DNA of 64,000 nucleotides, taken from assembly GCA_963662175.1 (NCBI GenBank), contig OY759218.1:12826001-12890000 (forward strand). Direction: 5' to 3'. This DNA comes from Aradus depressus (lineage: Eukaryota; Arthropoda; Insecta; Hemiptera; Aradidae). This document shows, one piece after another, positions 30,690 through 40,609 of this stretch (the stretch's first letter is position 1; each line of letters starts with the position of its first letter). Both the position numbers and the translations under genes were made by a program. The notes beneath the pieces were generated by a model. The model was not told the DNA's origin, made no database searches, and worked only from the letters and a program-made list of their open reading frames with translations.

Positions 30690-33600
30690 GAAGATAAAAA
30701 TAAATTTGAGCACGTCGTCCTTCGGATTGGACTTCAAGCTATGATCGAGGGCCTTTTCGTATGTCAGGTACTGGATAATGAGTCGTATTATTTGTTATGT
30801 ATCTAAACCTGGGTAGCTGAAATTTTACGTAGGTTAAAAAAACCTTGAGCACGTCGTCCTTCGGATGGGACTTTCCCGATATATCTGAATCTGTCTATCA
30901 GTTTTAACTAATATTAAGCCTATAAACCGTTAAAAAGCGAGAAATTTGAAGAATGGGATTTAGCCCAACGATTTTCGAAAAACATTTTTATTTCGATTTT
31001 TGTGTAGGATTCAGATATCACGGTTGTTATATATCAGTTTTAACAAATATTAAATCTATAAACCGGTAAAAAGGGAGAAATTTGAAGAATGGAGTCTACA
31101 GAGCTCAGGATCGCCATTTAGAAATCTAGCCAAGTCACTTAGGTCAGATGTTTAATCGGGAAGATAAAAATAAATTTGAGCACGTCGTCCTTCGGATTGG
31201 ACTTTAAGCTATGATCGAGGGCCTTTTCGTATGTCAGGTACTCGATAATGAGTCGTATGTTATGTATCTAAACCTGGGTAGGTGACATTTCATTTAGGTT
31301 AAAAATTACTTGAGCACGTCGTCCTTCGGATGGGACTTTCCCGATATATCTGAATCTGTCTATCAGTTTTAACAAATATTAAATCTATAAACCGTTAAAA
31401 AGCGGGAAATTTGAAGAATGGTATTTAGCCCGACTTTTTTCGAAAAACATTTTTATTTCAATTTTTGTGTAGGATTCAGATATCCCGGTTGATCATCATT
31501 TTTAACAAATATTAAATCTAAAAACCGTTTAAAAGCTAGAAATTTGTAGAATGGAGTCTACCGAGCTCAGGATCGCCATTTAGAAATCTAGCCAAGTCAC
31601 TTAGGTCAGATGTTTTAATAAGGAAGATAAAAATAAATTTGAGCACGACGTCCTTCGGATGGGACTTTCCCGATACATCTGAATCTTTCTTTGGTTGACC
31701 ATCTTCGTTTCTGGATGCTGCCTATCTACCAACATAGCTGTATTAATTTGTTTTTAAGAAAATATGTCAAAACGGTATCTCTCGCCCACTTATATTCCAC
31801 ATTTCTTCCTTGATAATTTTAGTTGGAACCAAACGGTAACTTATTTTATCACACATATGGAGTCTATCGAGCTCAGGATCGCCACTTAGAAATCTAGCCA
31901 AGGCACTTAGGTCAGATGTTTTATTCGAGAAGATAAAAATAAATTTGAGCACGTCGTCCTTCGGATTGGACTTTAGGCTATGATCGAGGGCCTTTTTGTA
32001 TGTCAGGTGCTCGATAATGAGTCGTATGATATGTAACTAAACCTGGGTAGCTAAAATTTCACTTAGGTTCATTAAACCTTGAGCACGTCGTCCTTCGGAT
32101 GGGACTTTCCCGATATATCTGAATCTGTCTATCAGTTTTAACAAATATTAAATCTATAAACCGTTAAAAAGCAGGAAATTTGAAGAATGGTATTTAGCCC
32201 GACTTTTTTCGAAAAACATTTTTATTTCAATTTTTGTGTAGGATTCAGATATCCCGGTTGTTCATCAGTTTTAACAAATATTAAACCTAAAAACCGTTTA
32301 AAAGCGAGAAATTTGAAGAATAGAGTTTACCGAGGTCAGGATCGCCATTTAGAAATCTAGTCAAGTCACTTAGGTCAGATGTTTTAATCGGGAAGATAAA
32401 AATAAATTTGAGCACGTCGACCTTCGGATTGGACTTTAAGCTATGATCGAGGGCCTTTTCGTATGTCAGATACTCGATAATGAGTCGTATGTTATGTATC
32501 TAAACCTGGGTAGTTGAAATTTCATTTACGTTAAAAATAACTTGAGCACGTCGTCCTTCGGATTGGACTTCAAGCTATGATCGAGGGCCTTTTTGTATGT
32601 CAGGTACTGGATAATGAGTCGTATGTTATGTATCTAAACCTGGGTAGCTGAAATTTCACTTAGGTTAAAAAAACCTTGAGCACGTCGTCCTTCGTTGGGA
32701 CTTTCCCGATACATCTGAATCTGTCTATCAGTTTTAACTAATATTAAGCCTATAAACCGTTAAAAAGCGAGAAATTTGAAGAATGGGATTTAGCCCGACT
32801 TTTTGCGAAACACATTTTTATTTCGATTTTTGTGTAGGATTCAGATATCACGATTGTTATAATATAATTATATATTATATCAGTTTTAACAAATATTAAA
32901 TCTAAAAACCGGTAAAAAGGGAGAAATTTGAAGAATGGAGTTTACCGAGCTCAGGATCGCCATTTCGAAATCTAGCCAAGTCAATTAGGTCAGATGTTTT
33001 AATCGGGATGATAAAAATAAATTTGAGCACGTCGTCCTTCGGATTGAACTTTAAGCTATGATCGAGGGCCTTTTCGTATGTCAGGTACTCGATAATGAGT
33101 CGTATGTTATGTATCTAAACCTGGGTAGGTGACATTTCATTTAGGTTAAAAATTACTTGAGCACGTCGTCCTTTGGATGGGACTTTCCCCATACATCTGA
33201 ATCTTTCTTTGGTAGACCATCTTTGTTTCTGGATGCTGCTCATCTACCAACATAGCTGTATTAATTTGTTTTTCAGAAAATATGTCAAAACGGTACCTCA
33301 AAGCCCACTTATATTCCACATTTCTTCCTTGATAATTTAGTTGGAACCAAACGGTAACTTATTTTATCATACATATGGAGTCTATCGAGCTCAGGATCGC
33401 CACTTAGAAATCTAGCCAAGGCACTTAGGTCAGATGTTTTGATCGAGAAGATAAAAATAAATTTGAGCACGTCGTCCTTCGGATTGGACTTCCAGCTATG
33501 ATCGAGGGCTTTTTTGTATGTCAGGTACTGGATAATGAGTCGTTTGTTATGTATCTAAACCTGGGTAGCTGAAATTTCACTTAGGTTAAAAATAACCTTC

Positions 33601-33830
33601 AGCACGTCGTCCTTCGGATGGGACTTCCCCGATATATCGAATCTGTCTATCAGTTTTAACAAATATTAAATCTAAAAACTGTTAAAAAGCGAGAAATTTG
33701 AAGAATGGGATTTCGCCCGACTTTTTCGAAAAACAAATAAAATAAATATAAATTAAAAATAAATTTGAACACGTCGTCCTTCGGATGGGACTTTCCCGAT
33801 ACATCTGAATCTTTCTTTGGTTGACCATCT
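30690..33830 (+). repeat. Satellite-like field built from the SINE body
   Basis: About ten copies of TTGAGCACGTCGTCCTTCGG, alternating between a SINE-like block (GGACTTTAAGCTATGATCGA, GGGCCTTTTCGTATGTCAGG, TAAACCTGGGTAGGTGACAT) and a non-SINE block (TATCAGTTTTAACAAATATT, GAAATTTGAAGAATGG, TGTGTAGGATTCAGATATC). The marker GAG(C/G)TCAGGATCGCCA recurs at 31101, 31563, 31869, 32332, 32947 and 33387, giving steps of 462, 306, 463, 615 and 440 bp. The SINE-like block clearly derives from the element at 13465-13808. The tRNA head is absent. Confidence 0.85.
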
Positions 33831-33844
33831 TCGTTTCTGGATGC

Positions 33845-34075
33845 TGCCTAAGAACGCCGGGCACCTTAGATAGTATGCGCCTTGCAACTCCGTGCAACCA
33901 GCTATTAAGTTCTTAGGACCGCTGTGCAACACAGATAGTACGTAGTTAGGAATGCAGGGCACCGCAGCTAGTATGTGCCTTGCAACAGCGGATGCCCTAG
34001 GTATTTTGTGCTTAAGAACGCTGGTGAGAGCTATAATTTACCGTGCAACGGTGTACCTTCAAGGTAATACATGCT
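33845..34075. repeat. Degenerate short tandem repeat
   Basis: Repeated motifs CTTAAGAACGC(C/T)GG, GGGCACC(T/G)(T/C)AG, TAGTATG(C/T)GCCTTGCAAC and CTTAGGA suggest a diverged repeat of roughly 55-60 bp. It lies between two satellite fields. Confidence 0.5.
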
Positions 34076-34119
34076 TAGGAAACCCACCCTATTAAAATTA
34101 GGGCTATTTCCCTAAAGCT

Positions 34120-35225
34120 CCATGTGAGATTCATTCAGCATTAATGCACCCCAGCCCCTCCCGTCCAAAAGGGACACAGCCAATTTTTAAATATTGCTTT
34201 TGAAACTACCATTTAGGTATATGCTTGCCCTCCCCATACCCCCCTCCCGTTGACAATTTTGAGACGTCACATATCCTTTTTTTGTTTTTGTATTTTAAGA
34301 ATACTACATGTGAAATTCCATGACAATCCGACCATTCGTTAATGAGCTACAACTATTTTATGCTAAGGCCTACCCCCAAAACCCCCCTCCCTTTCAGAAT
34401 GTTGAGATGTCACACACCCTATTTTTCAATTCGGGCTTTAAGAATACTACATGTGAAATTCCATGACAATCCGATCATCTGTTAATGACCTATCAGTATC
34501 TTTATATTTACGCCTACCCCCACAACCCCCCTCCCTTTTGTGACGTCACACACTTTATTTTTCAATTTGACTTTCAAGAATTCGACATGTGAAATTTCAT
34601 GACATTCCGATCACTATCTTTATATGTAAGCCTACCCCCACAACCCCCCTCCCGTTCAAAATTTTGAGATGTCACGTAGCGTATTTTTCAATTTGGCCTT
34701 TAAGAATACTACATGTCAAATTCCATGACATTCCGATCATCCGTTAAAGACCTATCACTATCTTTATATTAGGCCTAGCCCTCCCCCCCCTCTCCTTTCA
34801 AATTTTGAGACTTCACACATCCTATTTTTAAATTTGGCTTTTTAGAATACTACATGTGAAATTCCATGACAATCCGATCATCCGTTAAAGACCTATCACT
34901 ATCTTTATATGTAGGCCTACCCCCACAACCCCCCTCCCCGTTCAAAATTTTGAGATGTCGCGTACCGTATTTTTCAATTTGGCCTTTAAGAATACTACAT
35001 GTGAAATTCCATGACAATCCGATCATCCGTTAAAGACCTATCACTATCTTTATATTAGGCCTAGTCCCCCCTCCCCTTTCAAATTTTGAGACTTCACACA
35101 TCCTATTTTTAAATTTGGCTTTTTAGAATACTACATGTGAAATTCCATGACAATCCGACTGTTAGTTAATGAGTTACCGGTATCTTTATACTAAGGCCTA
35201 CCCCCACAACCCCCGCTCCCGTGCA
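34120..35225. repeat. Tandem satellite with C-rich segment, about six or more copies
   Basis: The unit contains AAGAATACTACATGTGAAAT, TCCATGACAATCCGATCATC, CGTTAAAGACCTATCACTAT, CTTTATAT(G)TAGGCCTA, then CCCCCACAACCCCCCTCCC and TTTTGAGATGTCAC. It recurs through the field roughly every 150-190 bp with indels. The C-rich segment varies in length. Confidence 0.85.
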
Positions 35226-35559
35226 AAATACATTGCCAGAAGCGAAGATTTAAAAACAACCAAGAAAATAACACGCACTAAAAACTTGGTGCGAATTACT
35301 GATTTCCAAAAAATTGCAATTTTAAGTTTTGAAATACGTCAACACACTTTTTAGGCTAATCGAAAAATAAATTTTTTCACTTTGATTTAACATCCTTACA
35401 ATATTACTCTTGAAGGGCTGTAAAGTATTTTTTTAAATTTTCTTAGCGTATGACGTTTTTGTGTACACAATTTTGAATCCTTCAAGGTCCCTAAAATTGT
35501 CAAATATGTCACTTTTCCTTTGAAAGTTTCAATGGAATAGTGACAGATATGCTACGCTA

Positions 35560-36240
35560 CCATCTGACAATTATAAGGTTTGCAGCGAATAAATACAATT
35601 TCAATGTTAAAAACTTTATTTATTTTTAAAACAAAATAGGTATCACGATGTGAGTCCAACATGCTATAGTTACTTAAACGTTTTTTGAAGCGCATACTTT
35701 CAAATGAAGCATTAAAAAAATTGCATTAAGTAGGTTCACCGTTTTATTGTCATAAAATGCACAAAGAGAGTAACTTAACTTTTGCATAATAATAGTTACT
35801 TAAAATTTTGTACTTGGAAACATTAAGTCTTAAAAAGTTCTTATAAACTATCTTCTACAAAACTATCTTCAATAATAAAAATTTCTAGTATATACGTACC
35901 TACTTTAAGGAACAATCATTAGGTCCACCGTTTTATTATTGTCATAAAAGGCACAAAGAGAGTAACTTAACTTTTGAATAATAATACTTAAAATTACTTA
36001 TTTAGAAACAAGACTTAAAAAATCCTTATAAAATTAACTTCAATAAAAACAAATCTCAAGTAATTAACTGTAGGTACCTACTTTTTAAGGAAAAATTAAA
36101 AGCGTAACTTTTGAATCATAATTTTAATAGTTACTTAAAGTTTTGTACTTATATAAACAAGCCTTAAAAATTTCTTATAAACTATTTTTCATACAAAAAA
36201 AATTCTCTAGTATAGTCTACTTTAAGGAACTATTGCTATG
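35560..36240. repeat. Diverged AT-rich tandem repeat
   Basis: The blocks CACCGTTTTATT(ATTG)TCAT, GCACAAAGAGAGTAACTTAA, ACTTTTG(A/C)ATAATAAT and AAGACTTAAAAA recur at about 35740-35850, 35930-36040 and, more diverged, 36085-36180. Confidence 0.6.
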
Positions 36241-36495
36241 GCTGGAAATTAAGAGTATATATCCACCCATAGCTAACTAAAAAGTTCTAGGTTTGTCACA
36301 AATAAATTTTATAGAAATAACACTATATATTTTTACTAAATTCAGAAGGTTAAACATTACAAGCCGAGGTCTACACAACATGGCAGAGACTAGTCAACAA
36401 CTAATCGATATGTACATTATACAGAGAAGAGAAGAATCGATATGTACATTGTACAGAGATTATAAAACAAATTATAGTATGACGTCACAGCCACA
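36240..36495 (-). mobile_element. Probable 3' LTR of the gypsy element (left limit uncertain)
   Basis: On the minus strand a polypurine tract ACTGGGGAGGGAGTA (36496-36510) is directly followed by TGTGGCTGTGACGTC, as at a gypsy PPT/LTR boundary. The LTR contains a CRE-like TGACGTCA and a 30-bp direct repeat (CGATATGTACATT(A/G)TACAGAGA). The distal end is not defined. Confidence 0.6.
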
Positions 36496-36962
36496 TACTC
36501 CCTCCCCAGTGAGAACGGTAAGAAAACGCTTAGGAAAGTGGACGGTACGACCAGAGCGAGTATGATGTGGTTGCGTCATGGTGTCTTGAGGTTGAGTCTT
36601 GGTGTCTTCAGGTTGAGTAGTGGGATGTGTAGACTCAGGGGGTGATGGATCCGAGGTGGCAGGTGTTCCAACAGTGTTACCTGTTGAATCTCCTAAAAGG
36701 AATGCAGGCTTGAGACGGTCTAATGAGATGTTCTGTGGACCCTTAGGTAAGGCAACCTTGAAAAATTTTTCAGACCGTGTTAATACCTGGAACGGACCGT
36801 TGTATGTGGGTTGCAATGGTTTACGAACCGAATCATGCCGTACAAATACATGGGTTGATGATGACAGTTCTGGATGAATGAAGATATTAGTTGAATTACG
36901 ATGAGCTGATGGCACGGGACGGAGTGTTCTGGCATGTTCACGGAGGACCTGTCAGCGTGAGG
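36472..36962 (-). pseudogene. Ty3/gypsy pol, C-terminal part of integrase only
   Basis: The minus-strand frame reads REHARTLRPVPSAHRNSTNI, HVFVRHDSVRKPLQPTYNGP, FQVLTRSEKFF and DRLKPAFL, the characteristic tail of gypsy integrase where RHD(S/T)xRxPLQPxYxGPFxV precedes a Pro-rich end. It finishes HTRSGRTVHFPKRF before the LTR. Protease, RT, RNase H and the integrase core are missing. The fragment starts within a few bases of the poly-Gln coding segment at 36990-37516, so a rearrangement joins the two. Confidence 0.85.
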
Positions 36963-36989
36963 ACCTGAGTACTAAAGAGACCGTTATAT

Positions 36990-37516
36990 ATCCCTGCTGC
37001 TGCTGCTGCTGTCCGTTGGGCCAAGGCTCCGGCTGATTCTGAGTGCTCTGTTTCTGCTGCTGGCCACCTTCTTGAGACCATTGCTGCTGCTGCTGCAATC
37101 CTCCCATCTGACCATTCTGTTGCTGCCGATTAGGACTATTGTTAGGCCACATGTGAGTATTCTGATGAGGTAGACCGTTCTGTCTTGATATATCAGTCAG
37201 GTTGTTAGGCCATGGAGATTGTCGATTCAGATGATGATTTTGTTGAGCTTCGTGTAAATTAGCTTTCTGTTGCTGCTGGTGTTGTTGTTGCTGCTGCATT
37301 TGATGATGAGCAATTTGCTGATGTGATAGTTGCTGTTGTTGTTGTTTTTGCTGAGCAAGATGCTGTTGTTGTTGTTGGGCTAGTTGCTGTTGATGTTGTT
37401 GTTGAGCAAACTGCTGTTGTTGATGCTGGGCAATTTGTTGTTGTTGCTGCTGGTGGGCAAGCTGTTGTTGATGTGCTCGGAGGCCTCGGGAAGCTCCACC
37501 TCCATAGTCGTAACTT
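36990..37516 (-). CDS. Poly-glutamine coding segment, probable exon of an unidentified gene
   Basis: After an acceptor-like CCCTGTAG (37517-37524) the minus strand encodes SYDYGGGASRGLRAHQQQLA, then long Gln runs broken by His, Ala and Leu, then a Gln/Asn/Pro-rich part (QSPWPNNLTD, HMWPNNSPNR, WSQEGGQQQ, PEPWPNGQQQQQQ). Low-complexity Gln-rich regions of this kind are typical of insect transcription co-regulators and RNA-binding proteins. I cannot name the gene. The 3' limit is uncertain: the frame runs on to 36952 through the junction with the gypsy fragment, and no clear donor was seen. It may be an isolated exon or a captured fragment. Confidence 0.5.
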
Positions 37517-37779
37517 CTACAGGGAAAATATCGGGAGTTTCAAAAATATTATAATTTTCTTTATTTTCAAAATTATTAGGCATATGCACCTGGTTCACAG
37601 GTGCATTTGGCATTAACATTTCGGCAAACGGTGGTGGTGAGCATGACGTAATTACTGATGCAACCGACTGTCCCACCGGGGAAAGAACAGTCAATTCGTA
37701 ATTATTTTCATTTGAATTATTTAATCGTGATAACGCCAGGTCCACTAATCTTTTTTCACGGGAGGTCATAATTTCGGAT
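37517..37779 (-). CDS. Possible exon preceding the poly-Gln segment, unknown protein
   Basis: Acceptor TTGATTTGTTTTAG ends at 37780. An ATG at 37769 opens MTSREKRLVDLALSRLNNSN, then ENNYELTVLSPVGQ, SCSPPPFAEMLMP and ENKENYNIFETPDIF. The same frame continues into the Gln repeat, where it reads Asn/Ser/Thr instead, so either this frame or the Gln frame is used there. I see no clear donor. The protein is not recognised. Confidence 0.4.
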
Positions 37780-37841
37780 CTAAAACAAATCAAGTTAAAA
37801 TGTATCAGTAAATTCTTTATTCCATTTGAAATAAAATACAT

Positions 37842-38154
37842 TTCATTGGAAGGAGTTCAGCCAGCCTTCTTAAATAAAATTGAAAAATATAAAAAAGAAT
37901 ATATATAAAGTGTATCAGCTACAGTGAAAAAAAAGAAATGAAAATTGACATGGTAAAGTATTGAGATGAAATAATTATATTAAAAAAAATGAAATGGATA
38001 AATATGGAAATACAAATTAAAAAATTGCTTCCTCTTGAATTTTTAAATAAGACAATCAATAATAATATTAAACACTATAATACAATTAATCCTGAGATTA
38101 GAAAAAACTAAAAAACACGTTCACAGAAAAATTGAAAAACAAAGAATGAAACTT
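37842..38154. other. AT-rich spacer, no gene seen
   Basis: A and T runs only; no supported repeat or frame. Confidence 0.5.
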
Positions 38155-38520
38155 CCAGTAAACAGTGCCCAATATTAAACTAATTTCACCGATTTTGACA
38201 AGCAAATAAAGCCACTGACTATTGGATATTAACACTTTATCACAAGTTACAACACTGTTCTTCAGAAACACAGCCAGGCCCCCGCTCGCTCACCCAACAC
38301 TGTGTCTTTTCACCGCTTTGGTCGAGTATACTTCATATTGGTCCAGGAAAGAAGGGGGATTCCAGTTGTCGCTGTGAAGCCATGTTTCAGAGAGACAGAT
38401 CAGATCCAGATTGACTAATATTTATTTCCGTGGGTAGCATCGCTATGTTGAGAGTATTGAAGCCGTTTACATTCCAGAAACCGATTTTGGCCGAGGGTGA
38501 CTTTGGTCCTTTACCTTTGG
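38155..38520 (-). pseudogene. LINE ORF2 fragment: N-terminal endonuclease
   Basis: KIGFWNVNGFNTLN, then with a shift LICLSETWLHSDNWNPPSFL and DQYEVYSTKAVKRHSVG, a stop, SGGLAVFLKNSV and a GTVYW end. The SETWL motif carries the catalytic Glu of APE-type endonucleases. It is cut after about 120 residues. Confidence 0.7.
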
Positions 38521-38555
38521 ATTTACCAGAGGGGACCGCGGCATTAAAAACCTCT

Positions 38556-39487
38556 CTACGTTCCCGGCTTTAATTTTCTCTTCCGTGAGACAGATGGATC
38601 TGAGATAGACTGGTCAGTATCAATATTGTCATTGTCTGTTTCATAATCCGTGGGTACGCCAGTTGAGTCGTACGCTCTTTCTTCTGTCCTAAATTGGGAT
38701 AGATCCTCTTCGCATCTTATTACAATGGACGGACATCCTTCAACTTTACGAACCCTGATTAGGCCACTCCGAAACCAGACAAATTTAACCATTCCTAATT
38801 TTTGTAGTTTTTTATCTTTTTTGAAAAGATCATACGTATCTTTATTCATGTTGTGATATGTAAATAGGAAGATTTGTTGATTCAGAACTAGAGAGAGAAA
38901 ACAGGCCAGTATTAAAGACCTTTCTTCTGTTTTTCCAAGCGGCCAGAAATTCATTTTTGTCTGAGCTTCGTACAAATTTTAAAACAATTGATGGTTCGTA
39001 TTTTGAACTAATTCTATTCATACGGTAATAGCTGTCTAATTGATCCCTTTTCAGTTCGAATCCAACAGCATTAGCAATGGTTTTGATATTTACAAAACTA
39101 TCAATACTATCAGAGTAAGGTACATTTTTAATTTGCACTTTATTAGAGTTTGTTTGATTTTGATATTCTTGAAATTTGACTTTTATCTGTCCAATTTCTA
39201 GTTTCAGGGATTTATTTTCTATTTTCAGTACAAGTTGCTCTTTTTTTATTTTAATGAGATCCTCATTGATTTTTTTAAAATTAGAACTAATATTTTCTTC
39301 AATAGTGGACATCGTGGAGGAGGTTTTCTGGTTGTCAACTTTTATCTGGGCCAGGTCCGATTTGAGGGAGCTAAGCTCCTGGAACAGGTCCCCGAGACGG
39401 GCCAGGATCGCACTGCCAAGAAGGGACCCCCCCTGCGTCTCCCGTTGTCATGGTGATCCCGCCACTATCTTCACTCTTATCTCCCAT
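38556..39487 (-). pseudogene. LINE ORF1: coiled coil plus FP-like C-terminal domain, frameshifted
   Basis: It starts MGDKSEDSGG at 39487. A shift at a G run (about 39430) leads into LGSAILARLGDLFQEL, a heptad-rich coiled coil through SNFKKINEDLIKIKKEQLVL, an RRM-like part (KNVPYSDSIDSFVNI, EPSIVLKFVRSSDKNEFL), then a second shift near 38855 into KLGMVKFVWFRSGLIRVRKV and EGCPSIVIRCEEDL. The last block is the FP-type C-terminal domain shared by baculovirus FP25K-like proteins and many CR1/L2-type ORF1 proteins. Two frameshifts make it inactive. Confidence 0.7.
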
Positions 39488-39735
39488 CTTACGTAACTCC
39501 AAAAATGAATCTAGCTTCAAATCCCAAATAATATACGTATTTTATTTCACTTTTCCCTAATAGACACAAAATTAAATAGAAATCTACTTACATATTCCGA
39601 TAGATCAGATTTTTAGCTTGATAATTGTACAAAAAAAGTAATAAAAATGTTCTTGCTACCCACTGTAAAGTACACTTTTTCAGAGACACAACAGACACGA
39701 CCGGTCCCGTCCAAGGCTAGACTACCCTAGACTTT

Positions 39736-40609
39736 ATTATTATTATTATCAGTAAATTCTTTGTTAGATGTTATGTAACCGAGAAGTTGAGAACCTAGGC
39801 AAAATTGGTCATTTTTAAAAGAAAAATAAATAGGTATTACCTGTATTTATTTGTAATAAAATTGGTTCAACAGAAATTTTTTTATTATGATTATTAACAA
39901 TAATTTATTAAGTAATAAAGTTAGTATTACTGAACTACTGACTGATTTAAATAGAAAACTGGCATTTGTGTATCTGTTTTGAAGAGAACACTGGCATAAT
40001 TGCACTTTTGACATTTTTTTTCAAAAATGTAATAAAAGAAAACTGCCTTATGATTGACGTGATAGATTGACTGTCTACCGACATATATCGTTTCAAAACG
40101 CTTGAAATATTTAGCTAAAGGTAGACTGATTATCAACCTAAGACACGTCATGATGGTAACATTTAGACGGCGCAAAACGCAACTTGGCCGCCTCACTAAA
40201 ACATTGAGATTGTTATAGACCGCAACAAGTCCACGCTATCAGCTGTTAGCACGCCCCTCCTTTTTCCAATCCTGATCCAGGGGGGGTTCAATGCAGGAGA
40301 AGTTGCATAATCGGCAAGAAACTCGAAAAATAATAAATATAAATATAATACTATGAACAAAATGAACACATTCAAAAGAAAGTATAAATAATAAGAACAA
40401 TATATAAAGTACTTTATACGTATTCTCAGTTCTGCGGAGGAGAAATTGGGAGAGGAATGGAGTATTTCAACGAGTCATATTCCTGGGATAAAGATAACTA
40501 ACTAGAGTAGAGGCCACAAATAAAACGACCTGAGAGGTGGGGGAAAAGGAGGGAGGTGGGGGAGAGGGAGGTTGGAGAGCCTTGTACTGATGTCACTCCA
40601 TGATATCCA
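39736..40609. other. Left flank of the tandem array, no gene seen
   Basis: Includes an ATT microsatellite (about 39738-39748), a weak similarity to the CTTCCCCAG element end (GAGAAGTTGCATAATCGGCA at about 40297) and a G-rich stretch with GGGAGGTGGGGGAGAGGGAG at about 40550. No coding frame is supported. Confidence 0.5.

Larger units (their letters stand above)
38155..39735 (-). mobile_element. LINE fragment (second family): 5' region, ORF1 and start of ORF2
   Basis: The minus strand gives a GC-containing leader (about 39735-39490), an ORF1 relic (39487-38556) and the first part of an endonuclease (38520-38155). RT and the 3' end are absent, which is the opposite of usual 5' truncation. It has therefore been cut by deletion or rearrangement rather than by incomplete reverse transcription. 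Confidence 0.75.

Noticed and set aside
30690..33830. CRISPR-like regular spacing
   Set aside because: The repeats are hundreds of bases long, diverged and in a eukaryotic genome; they are SINE-derived satellites.
37323..37616. Plus-strand frame rich in Val (MIVAVVVVFAEQ)
   Set aside because: It is the antisense of the Gln repeat (GTT/GTC codons); no independent support.
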